Part shown: in pieces, positions 1-8,000 of the stretch
How positions within the stretch are numbered: position 1 is the stretch's first letter
How the letters are laid out: each line of letters starts with the position of its first letter
Assembly: GCF_002934265.1 (NCBI RefSeq)
Contig: NZ_PTIX01000001.1
Location: 372,001-436,000, forward strand
Length of the DNA stretch: 64,000 nucleotides
Direction: 5' to 3'
Source: Actinokineospora auranticolor
GTDB lineage: Bacteria; Actinomycetota; Actinomycetes; Mycobacteriales; Pseudonocardiaceae
Made by a program: the position numbers and the translations under genes
The notes under the pieces: model-generated
What the model was told of the DNA's origin: nothing
Databases searched by the model: none
What the model saw: the letters and a program-made list of their open reading frames with translations, nothing else

Positions 1-1
1 G

Positions 2-115
2 CTGATTGAGAACATCTTGAACGCACGGCGCGACCACAACCTGACTCGGCTTGAACTCGGCCGCTTTCCTGCCTGTAGAGCTGAACGTCACCGAACCGAG
101 AGGGCGTGGGAATGA
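2..115 (+). CDS. 3' end of an unidentified gene (partial)
   Basis: Of the three forward frames at the window edge, only this one stays open from base 2, giving 37 codons that end at TGA 113-115. That stop overlaps the ATG of the next gene as ATGA, the coupling pattern used by several operons in this window. The visible peptide is short and Arg-rich (it includes NARRDHNLTRLELGRFP) and I cannot assign a family. It could also be chance open frame in GC-rich DNA. The missing 5' part would settle this. Confidence 0.4.
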   Translation: MIENILNARRDHNLTRLELGRFPACRAERHRTERAWE

Positions 116-483
116 ACACACCCATGGAGGCGACCCGGTCCGCGGTCGCGCAAGTATGGCAGGGCGTGCTGGACGGCACCATCAGCCGCGACGAAGCCCA
201 CCGGTGGGCCGCGCCGTGGGTGGAGGGCGATTCAGGCGTGGAGGATCCGATGACCAACTCGGGCTTGCAGCACTTGCACGGGTTCGACCTGGTGTGGGTC
301 GACGACGCCCGTACAACCGTCCGGCACGGTGGTGGCGGGCTACCCGCGCATACGCGGACGGATGTCCAGCAGGCGTTCGCGGCCTGGCGCACGGCTTGCG
401 ACAGCTATGACGCCGACCCGGCGGGGTACCTCCGCCGGGTGAAGGCGGCGGCGTTGGCTGCCCTGTCGGAAGAGTCGCGCTGA
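112..483 (+). CDS. Hypothetical small protein (123 aa)
   Basis: This encodes a soluble acidic protein of 123 residues with no signal peptide or membrane segment. The ATG at 112 is chosen because a GAGAGGG purine run lies about 7 bases upstream; a GTG at 106 in the same frame is the alternative. The N-terminal half (ATRSAVAQVWQGVLDGTISR onward, with DEAHRWAAPWV) looks helical and the C-terminal half ends in an Ala-rich helix. Its start overlaps the stop of the partial upstream frame, which suggests one transcript. I do not recognise the family. Size, acidity and coupling would fit an immunity protein of a polymorphic toxin, but that is only a guess. Confidence 0.6.
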   Translation: MNTPMEATRSAVAQVWQGVLDGTISRDEAHRWAAPWVEGDSGVEDPMTNSGLQHLHGFDLVWVDDARTTVRHGGGGLPAHTRTDVQQAFAAWRTACDSYDADPAGYLRRVKAAALAALSEESR

Positions 484-776
484 CCGCGGCCGCCCGGGAC
501 GGATCCAGTCTCTCGACTCGCCGGTCACGCGAACCGGCTGCGAGATGAAGCGAAGGCTGCCGGTTCTGCGAGGCTGCCACCACGTGGGAGATAGTCGATG
601 ACTGTCAAGGGCGTGTAGAGCGGGGCGACGGGATCATGTCGCGCCAGACTGTCAACAACCCATGTCAGTTTCAGACTCGGAGTGTGGCACTCCGTGTTGG
701 GATGGTCATCACCGAATTGTTGGACCTGCTCGGTGTGCACCGTGGATGCTCGGGGCGCCCGGTACCGAGGGCGCCG

Positions 777-1428
777 ATGAGGGCGCCGGGCAGCTACGTG
801 GTGAACCTGTTCGCCGCGCTGCTGTGCCTGCTGATCGCGTTCGTGCTCAACCAGGGCATGAAGAACGCCGCGCGGTTCGAGACGGTTCTGGTCTACCTCA
901 AGGTCGCGGTGGTGCTGTTGGTGATCGTGGTCGGTGTCTTCCACATCGACGCGGGCAACTACGACCCGTTCTTCCCGTTCGGGGTGTCCGGCGTGTTCAC
1001 CGATGCCGCCACGGTGTTCTTCGCGGCGTTCGGCTACGACGCGATGAGCACGGCTGCGGATCACCTTGTTGCTGGGTGGCGCGGCGGCGGTGATCGTCGG
1101 GTTCCTGCCGATCGGGGAGGCGGCCGAGCTGACCGACATCGGCATCCTGCTGGCGTTCGTCGTGGTGTGCGTGGCGGTGGTCGTGTTGCGGTACAAGCGG
1201 CCCGACCTGCCGCGCACCTCCCGGACCCCGGGGATGCCGGTGGTGCCGATCGTGGGTGTGGTGTTCTCGCGGTGGCTGATCACGTTCCTCCAGGTCGAGA
1301 CCTGGCTGCGGTTCGTCGTCTGGTTCGCGATCGGGCTGGTGGTGTACTTCGTCGCCTACGGCAGGCGGCACTCCGCGCCGGCCCGATCGGCTGCCGAGGA
1401 CGAACAGGGCACCGCCGAGCAGTTGTAG
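777..1428 (+). pseudogene. Amino-acid permease (APC superfamily) remnant, internally deleted and frameshifted
   Basis: Two pieces of one APC-type permease lie in different frames. The first (about 777-1050) has the segment leading into PFFPFGVSGVFTDAATVFFA and AFGYDAMSTAA, which in intact cationic amino-acid permeases is the middle of the protein. The second (1066-1428) is the C-terminal part, with GILLAFVVVCVAVVVLRYKR, the RTPGMPVVPIVGVVF segment and the last two helices. The N-terminal helices are absent and roughly 200 residues are missing between the pieces, where the frame also changes. The gene cannot make a working 12-helix carrier. The 290 bases upstream (484-776) show no other gene. 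The antisense MFS frame overlaps its 3' half. Confidence 0.75.
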
Positions 1429-2547
1429 CGCGACCATGCCGACGATCGTCGTGCGGTCGCCGAGCGCCGCGTACGCGACGCCGCCCGCGACGAGGCCGAG
1501 CATGCCGCCGACCAGGATGATCGCGGAGATCAGGGACAGGGTGTGCGTGCGGAGGCCGGGTGGGACGCGGGTGAGTTGCACGGCTCCCGCCGGGCCGTTG
1601 GTGAGGCCGTTGAACACGCCCGCCACGCCGAGGCACGCGATGAGCAGGGTGGGTGTCAGGTCGATGAGGAGTACGCCGAAGAGGAGGGCCTGCGCCAGTT
1701 TGCCCGTGGTCGTCAGCGGGATCAGCGGGTAGCGGCGGACGGCGCGGGTGGCGGCCAGGCTGCCGACCAGCGCGCCGCCGCCGAAGGCGCTCAGCGCCGC
1801 GCCCACCACGGTGACGTCGCCGCCGAAGCGGGTCGCGGCGAGGACGGGGATGCCGACGAACAGGGTCTGCCAGGCCATTTCGGTGAGCACGGTGGCCGCG
1901 GTCCAGCAGAGCAGCAGCCGATCCGCGCGCAGGCAGCGCCAGCCGTCGGCGGGTTTGGTGGGTGCCGTCGGGCGCGGCACCGGGGCGGGGACGCGGCGCC
2001 AGAGGATCGCGGCGGTGGTCAGGTGGGCCGCGGCGGCCAGGTAGAGCACGGACGGGGTGCCGAACAGGGTGATCAGCGCCGCCGCCAGCGGGGGACCGGC
2101 CAGCAGCGCGGTGCGGACGGCGCCCTGGAGCAGGGAGGTGGCGCGGCCCAGGGCGATCTCGTCGGTGCCGATCAGGTCGGCGACGATCGTCTGCTGCGCG
2201 GCCAGGTAGGGCGCCGTGCCGACGCCGATCGCGAAGACGAGGGCCAGCAGGACGGGGAAGGCGAGCAGGTCCAGCGAGTGCAGGGTGGCGATCGCGGTGA
2301 CGAGCCCGGCGCGGCTCAGGTCGGCGCCGATCATCCAGCGGCGCGGGCCGACCCGGGCCGCCCACCCGCCGCTGACCACGCCGAGCAGGGCGATCGGCAG
2401 GACCTGGGCAGCCAGCACCCAGCTCATCCGCGCGGGGGAGCCGGTCGAGGTCAGCACCAGCCACGGCAGCGCCACCAGCGCCAGCTCGGCGCCGGTGGTG
2501 GCCACGACCTCGGCGGTGAGCAGGGGGCGCAATCCGGGGGTCGACAC
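997..2547 (-). CDS. MFS drug-efflux-type transporter with an aberrant read-through tail
   Basis: Residues 1-390 form a typical 12-helix major facilitator protein of the multidrug or macrolide efflux type. It starts with a GTG, has an N-terminal helix with LALVALPWLVL, and carries the loop 2-3 signature GGWAARVGPRRW. After about residue 395 (near base 1,370) the homology ends. The frame continues for about 120 residues of His/Arg/Asp-rich sequence that is only the antisense of the permease remnant. The gene has therefore probably lost its own stop at a recombination junction. The first 390 residues may still fold and export a toxic compound. It is divergent from the TetR gene, 60 bases away, and is probably repressed by it. 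Confidence 0.8.
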   Translation of the reverse strand: MSTPGLRPLLTAEVVATTGAELALVALPWLVLTSTGSPARMSWVLAAQVLPIALLGVVSGGWAARVGPRRWMIGADLSRAGLVTAIATLHSLDLLAFPVLLALVFAIGVGTAPYLAAQQTIVADLIGTDEIALGRATSLLQGAVRTALLAGPPLAAALITLFGTPSVLYLAAAAHLTTAAILWRRVPAPVPRPTAPTKPADGWRCLRADRLLLCWTAATVLTEMAWQTLFVGIPVLAATRFGGDVTVVGAALSAFGGGALVGSLAATRAVRRYPLIPLTTTGKLAQALLFGVLLIDLTPTLLIACLGVAGVFNGLTNGPAGAVQLTRVPPGLRTHTLSLISAIILVGGMLGLVAGGVAYAALGDRTTIVGMVALQLLGGALFVLGSRSGRRGVPPAVGDEVHHQPDREPDDEPQPGLDLEERDQPPREHHTHDRHHRHPRGPGGARQVGPLVPQHDHRHAHHDERQQDADVGQLGRLPDRQEPDDHRRRATQQQGDPQPCSSRRSRTPRRTPWRHR

Positions 2548-2561
2548 CGAGCCAAAATAAC

Positions 2562-2573
2562 ACGAGCGCTCGT
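2562..2573. promoter_or_regulatory. Palindromic TetR-type operator
   Basis: ACGAGCGCTCGT is a perfect 12-base palindrome in the 60-base gap between the divergent MFS and TetR starts, and it is flanked by A/T runs (AAAATAAC and TTTTAG). This form, a GAGCGCTC core inside A/T arms, is a common operator of TetR-family efflux regulators. It lies 15 bases before the MFS start and 35 before the regulator start, so one bound dimer could shut both promoters. Confidence 0.7.
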
Positions 2574-2607
2574 TTTAGATAGCTGATCGCTCGGATAGGC
2601 TGTTCGC

Positions 2608-3180
2608 ATGCCCCGCACGACCCCCGAGTACGCCGAGGCCCGGCGCGTCCAGGTCCTCGACGGCGCCCGCCGCTGCTTCGCCCGCCACGGGTACGAGGGC
2701 ACCACCGTGCGCGTGCTGGAGTCCGAGATCGGCCTGTCGAGCGGGGCGATCTTCAACTACTTCCCGAGCAAGCTGGACCTGTTCGTGGCCTTGGCGGAGC
2801 AGGACACCGCCCGGATCGCCCGGCTGTGGTTGTCGGGCGGCCTGCGCGCGGTGGTGGAGACCTTCGCCGAAGTCGGCCAGGAACTCTCCGGCAGCTACCT
2901 CGAACTCGGCCGCCGCGTCTGGTCGGACCCCGAGTTCCGGGAGAAGTGGGAGACGCGGGGCGCGGAGCTGGCGGCCGCCATCGATGAGGGCATCGCCGCC
3001 GGGGTCCGCGAAGGCCGGTTCCGCACCGACATCCCCGCCGCCGCCCTCGCCGACTTCGCCACCATCGTTCTCGACGGCTTCATGCTCCGCATCCGCATCG
3101 GCGGGCTCCCCGCCCACCGCGAACAGCTCTACGTGCTGTTCGAAGACGCGCTCGCCGCCCTGCGCGCACCCGTGAGCTGA
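2608..3180 (+). CDS. TetR/AcrR family transcriptional regulator
   Basis: This 190-residue protein has the standard TetR build. An N-terminal helix-turn-helix spans about residues 12-58, with GARRCFARHGYEGTTVR leading into IGLSSGAIFNYFPSKLDLF. A helical ligand-binding and dimerisation domain follows. The recognition helix ending in FNYFPSK is diagnostic of the family. It most likely represses the divergent MFS gene and itself through the palindrome at 2562-2573, and releases DNA when it binds the exported compound. The ATG start gives the normal length and places the operator in the promoter. The inducing ligand cannot be read from sequence. Confidence 0.92.
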   Translation: MPRTTPEYAEARRVQVLDGARRCFARHGYEGTTVRVLESEIGLSSGAIFNYFPSKLDLFVALAEQDTARIARLWLSGGLRAVVETFAEVGQELSGSYLELGRRVWSDPEFREKWETRGAELAAAIDEGIAAGVREGRFRTDIPAAALADFATIVLDGFMLRIRIGGLPAHREQLYVLFEDALAALRAPVS

Positions 3181-3253
3181 CCGTCGCGGCGGTTGGTGGT
3201 GGACGGGCGGAGCGGCTTCGGCGTGAGTCCACACAGGACTAATCCGTGCGTTG

Positions 3254-3797
3254 TCACACCTGGGATCTCAGCACGTCGACCTCGCAGCCCGGCGCGGCCG
3301 GGTCGAAGCCGTGCTCGAGCAGCCAGCGGACGCCGAGCTGGCAGCGCGCGGACCGCCACCCGCTGATCACGTCCAGGTCGACGTCGGTGCCGTAGCCCTC
3401 GATGACGTCATCGAGGTGTTCCCGGTGCCCCGAGGTCAAGGAGGCCAGGTCGAACAGCGGATCGCCTTGGCGCGCCTCGGACCAGTCGAGCACGCCGGTG
3501 ACCTCGTCGCCGTCGACGAACACGTGGGCGAGCTGGAGGTCGCCGTGGGTGAACACCGGCGTCCACGGGCGCAGCGCGGCGTCGGCGATTCGGCGGTTGC
3601 GCGCGACCAGGTCGGCGGGGAGCACGTCGTTCGCGACGAGCCACGCGCACCCCTCGTCGAGGTGGGCCGCGATCTCGTCGAGGCTCGGGCCGCGACGCCT
3701 TCAGGAACACGTCGCCGACGCGCAGGGTCGCGCGCTCGCGCTGGGCCACGACGACCTCGACCTCCGCCACGCCCGCGAGTATCGCGGGCCTGATCAC
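3254..3797 (-). pseudogene. Aminoglycoside/choline-kinase-like phosphotransferase (APH) remnant
   Basis: The C-terminal lobe (3254-3690) is well preserved and in one frame. It has the catalytic-loop motif FTHGDLQLAHVFVDGDEVTG, the metal-binding VLDWSEARQGDPLFDLA, and a C-terminal helical part. The N-terminus is in another frame at about 3700-3797 and reads through a short nucleotide-binding strand (VGDVFLKA). The stretch that should join them, the rest of the N-lobe and hinge of about 80 residues, is missing, and the frame changes near 3690-3700. The product would lack most of the ATP-binding lobe. Restarts inside the C-lobe are possible but would not give a kinase. It is the second deletion-type remnant within 3 kb. 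Confidence 0.75.
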
Positions 3798-3986
3798 CCG
3801 CTGTCGCGCGGGTTATCGCCGCCGCGGTGGTCGGAGGAACACCGTTCGCCGTCGGGGCTTGCCGCATTCCGTCTCCCGCACCCGATCTACCAGGCGGTTT
3901 CAGCCATACCCACGGTACGCCGGGGTCTGGCGCGTTCTCTCCATGCCGACCGCGTGCCGACGCGGGAACTGGGGGGAACGAAACCG

Positions 3987-4958
3987 ATGCTGCGAATACA
4001 CTTCGACTCCGACGACCTGGCCAGGGTGCGGGTCGCGGACGCGCCGGATCTGCTGTGGGAAACGCTGCTGAGCCTGCACGTGCTGCAGGGCACGATGGGC
4101 GAGGTGGTGTTCGGGGCCTGGCGCTCGCGGGTGCGGGGCAGGCTGGACCAGTCGGTGCGGATGCTGATGGCGTTGACCCCGCCGCGCGGGTACTCGCCGG
4201 ACTTCCTCACCCCGTGCACGGGCGCGACCGAGTTGGCCGCGGCCGTCGACGCGCTGCTGACCACGCCGAAGTCGGCGCTCTGCACCGACCTGACGCTGCT
4301 GGCCTGCGAGCAGCGGCTGCCCCCGTGGGCGTCGTCGCTGGCCCGCGGCGACGTGGACACGCTCAAGGAACTGGGCGCCGCGCTGCGCCGGTACCACACC
4401 GTCGCGCTGGAACCGCACTGGTCCGCGATCTCCAGCCAGGTGCGGGCCGACCGGCTGCGCCGCGGCGAGGACGTGCTGCGCGGCGGCGTCGAACGCCTGC
4501 TGGCGACCCTGCACCCGTCGGTGCGGTGGCGCTCGCCGGTGCTGGAGGTGGCCTACCCGGTGGAGCAGGAACTGCACCTCGGCGGGCGCGGGTTGCTGCT
4601 CGTGCCGTCGATGTTCTGCTGGCAGGCGCCGATCACCCTGCTCGACCCGGCGCGCCAACCCGTGCTGGTGTACCCGGTCGAGCGCAACCCGAGCTGGTCG
4701 ACCGGCGTCGGCGGCGCGCGGTCGACGACGGCGCTGCTGGGCCGCACCCGCGCGGCCGTGCTGGAGGCCATCTGCGGCAGACCCGAGCTGACCACGACCG
4801 AACTGGCCAAGGAGGTCGGCATCTCGCTGGCGGGCGCGAGCCAGCACGCGACGGTGCTGCGCAACTCGGGCCTGATCACCACGGACCGGGCGGGCGGTAC
4901 CGCCCGGCACCGACCGACGCCGTTCGGGATGACTTTGCTGACCGTCGGTGCCACGTGA
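3987..4958 (+). CDS. ArsR-like winged-helix transcriptional regulator
   Basis: The 323-residue protein has a long N-terminal effector-type domain and a C-terminal winged helix-turn-helix at about residues 245-315. The latter shows RAAVLEAICGRPELTTTELA, then KEVGISLAGASQHATVLRNS and GLITTDRAGG, as in the ArsR/SmtB fold. Proteins of this build are widespread in actinomycetes as one-component regulators without the metal-binding cysteines of true ArsR proteins. The ATG at 3987 is preceded by a GGGGGGAACG purine run and starts the conserved part; the frame is open further upstream but without conserved sequence. A terminator-like hairpin overlaps the stop, so it is probably monocistronic. Its target is unknown. 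Confidence 0.82.
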   Translation: MLRIHFDSDDLARVRVADAPDLLWETLLSLHVLQGTMGEVVFGAWRSRVRGRLDQSVRMLMALTPPRGYSPDFLTPCTGATELAAAVDALLTTPKSALCTDLTLLACEQRLPPWASSLARGDVDTLKELGAALRRYHTVALEPHWSAISSQVRADRLRRGEDVLRGGVERLLATLHPSVRWRSPVLEVAYPVEQELHLGGRGLLLVPSMFCWQAPITLLDPARQPVLVYPVERNPSWSTGVGGARSTTALLGRTRAAVLEAICGRPELTTTELAKEVGISLAGASQHATVLRNSGLITTDRAGGTARHRPTPFGMTLLTVGAT

Positions 4959-4980
4959 CCCGAAAGGGTCGTTGTTCGTT
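4957..4980 (+). terminator. Hairpin with GAAA loop followed by T-rich run
   Basis: GACCC, a GAAA tetraloop and GGGTC form a short hairpin that begins at the stop codon of the ArsR-like gene. GTTGTTCGTT follows directly, the most T-rich stretch nearby. A second small hairpin (CCCCTGAAGGGG) lies just downstream. The stem is only 5 base pairs, so strength is uncertain, but position and layout fit an intrinsic terminator before the WD40 gene. Confidence 0.5.
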
Positions 4981-5056
4981 CCCCTGAAGGGGCGGCGGTC
5001 TCTCGGGTCGTGACTGCCTACCCTGGAAGCACAGGCGATCGGGCGGGGGCGCGCGC

Positions 5057-8000
5057 GTGGTGGACGGGGATGGATCGAGCGGGGACGGGACCGATCAGGC
5101 GGGCCGGGCTGGACCGACTGACCGGGCCGGGGACGGCGCTGGAGTGCGCAACGAGCTGAGCGGCACGGTGGTGGGGCAGGCGATCCTGGCGGGCAGCCTC
5201 ACCACCGTCGGCGGCGACCAGCACCTGCACTTCACCGACGGCGTGCACGAGCTGCGCCGCGTCCTCCCCGGCGCCATCACCCGCGACTGCCCCTACCCGG
5301 GGCTGGCGCCGTTCGGGCCGGAGCAGGCCGAGTGGTTCTTCGGCCGCGACCGGCTGGTCGCCGACCTGGTGCGCCGCCTCGACCGGCGGTGCGCCGACGG
5401 TGGCCCGCAGGTCGTGGTCGCGCCGTCCGGCGCGGGGAAGTCCTCGCTGCTGCGCGCCGGGCTGGTGGCGCGGCTGGCTCGGGGCGCGCTGGCGGGCTCG
5501 GACCACTGGCGGACGCTGGTCTGCACCCCCACCGCCACCCCGCTGGCCACGCTCACCGCCGCGCTGGCCCAGATGACCGGTGCCACCGTCACCGACCCGT
5601 CCGAGTGCGTTGCCGCGCTGCGCGAGGTGGTGCCCGACGGCGACCGGGTCGTGGTGGTCGTCGACCAGTTCGAGGAGCTGTTCACCCTCTGCGCCGACGA
5701 GGACGAGCGCCGCGCGTACACCGACCTGCTCGCCGAACTGTCCCAGCCGCCGATCGGCCTGGTGGTGCTGGGGATCCGGGCCGACTTCTACGCCGACTGC
5801 GCCGACCACCCGGCGTTGCGCGCGGCGCTGCAGGACGCGCCGCTGGTCGTCGGTCCCATGTCCGTGGACGAACTGCGCGCCGCCATCCTCTTCCCGGCCC
5901 GGTCGGTGGGGATGATCGTCGACGAGGGCGTCGTCGAGGTGCTGCTGCGCGACCTCGGCGCGACCGACGACCGCTACGAGGCCGGTCGGCTGCCGCTGCT
6001 GGGCCACGCCCTGCGGGCCAGCTGGCAGCACCGGTACGGCACCCGCCTGACCGTGCGGTCCTACGAGATCACCGGCGGCATCCAGCACGCCATCGCCCGG
6101 ACCGCCGACGAGGTCTACGAGAGCCTCACCGAGGCGGAACAGCGGTTGACGCGGTCGCTGTTGCTGCGACTCGTGCGCATCGGCGACCGCGAGGAGACCC
6201 GTCGACGGGTCCCGCACACGGAACTGGCCGCCCTCGCGGACCCGGCCGCGGTGGCCCAGGTCGTCGACGCGTTCACCCAGGCCCGGCTGCTGACCCACCA
6301 CCAGGAGACCCTGGAGATCACCCACGAGGCGCTGCTGCGGCACTGGCCCTGCCTGCGCCGGTGGATCGACGGTGACCGCGCGGCCCGGCTCACCCGCCAA
6401 GGCGTCGAGGAGGCGGCGACGGCGTGGGTCGAGCACGACCGCGACTCGGCCATGCTGCACCGCGGCAGCCTGCTGGACAACGCCGTCACCTGGGCCGCGA
6501 CGGCCGAGCCGGACGAGCTGAGCCCCCTGGCACGGGATTTCCTCCTCGCGTCCAGGCGCTCCCGGCGGCGCACCACCCGCGTCCGGACCACCGTCATGGC
6601 GCTGCTGGCGGTGCTGGCGGTCGTCGCGTCCATCGGCGCGGTCACCGCCTACGACAAGGCGGCCGAGGCCGAGGAGCAGCGGGACCTGCTGCGGTACGGG
6701 CAGGTCGTGACCGCGGTGGGCGACGCCGAGAAGGTCGACACGGCACTGGCCGCGCGGCTCGACCTGGTGGCCCACCGGATGAAACCCGGACCGGACACCG
6801 AGACCCGGCTGATCAACGCGGCGGGCTACTTCCCCCTGTCGGCGCCGCTGGCGCCGGAGGTGAAGTTCACCGGCGCGGTCGCCGTGCACCCCGGTACCGG
6901 GCTGATGGCCGCCGCCACCGACGACGACAGCGTGCGCCTCTGGGACCTTTCCGACCCCCACAAACCGCGTCCGGTCGGCTCCCCCCTGCGCGGCCTGGAG
7001 TTCGGCCGCACCACGCTCGCGTTCCGCCCGGACGGCAAGGTCCTGGCCATCGGTGGCAAGTACGGCACCAGCTACGCGATCCGGTTCTACGACGTCTCGG
7101 ACCCGACCCGCCCGCGCGCGCTGGGCGCCCCGGGACCCGCCGCCCCGCAGGAGTTCGGGCGGGTCACCCCGGCCACCGTGGAGCGGATCACCACCATGCG
7201 GTTCAGCCCGGACGGGCGGATGCTGGTCACCGCGGCCGTGCACCCCCAGGGCACCGAGCGCGCCGCGCTGGTGCGGTTGTGGGACGTCAGCAACCCGGAA
7301 CTGCCCGTGCTGCTGGTCGACCCGGTCGCGGAGGAGTCGGGGGACGTGAACGCGGTCGCGTTCGGCTCCGGCGGGCGGCTGCTCGCGGCGGCCGTGCAGG
7401 GTCAGATCCGGTTGTGGGACCTGGCGGACCCGCGGAACCCGACGCCGCTGGGGACACCGCTGGGCGGCGCGGAGACGGTCTACGCGTTGGCGTTCGGCCC
7501 GAACGACCGCTACCTGGTCAGCGGCGGGGACAGCCAGGTGGTGCGGTTGTGGGACCTCACCGACCCGGCGCGCGGCAAGCCGTTGGGGCAGCCGCTGCCC
7601 GGGCACTTCCGCGGCGTGGTGTCGATGGCCATCAGCCCGGACGGGCGCGCGCTCGTGACGGGTGGCGCGGACGCGGTGGTGCGCCTCTGGAGCGTGGCCG
7701 TGCCGTCGGCCGTCACGCCGCTGGCGTACGCGCCGGGGCACGCGAACACGTGGGTCGACTCGGTGGCGTTCGCCCGCGACTCCCGGACCGTGGTGAGCGG
7801 GGGCGTCGACGGGGTGCGGGTGTGGGACATGCCGTCACCGTGGGTCACCGGGGCCACCAACGGGGTCTCGAACTCGATGAGCGCCATGGCGTTCAGCCCC
7901 GACGGGCGGTGGCTGGCGACGGGGACCGTGGGGCCGGTCGTCCGGTTGTGGGACGTGGCCGACCGCGGCCGTCCGGCCGTGGAACTCAAGGGGCACACCG

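Noticed and set aside
5018-7741. Long open frame on the minus strand across the WD40 gene
   Set aside because: It is antisense to a well-supported gene and consists of His/Gln/Arg/Gly-rich low-complexity sequence typical of the complement of GC-rich coding DNA.
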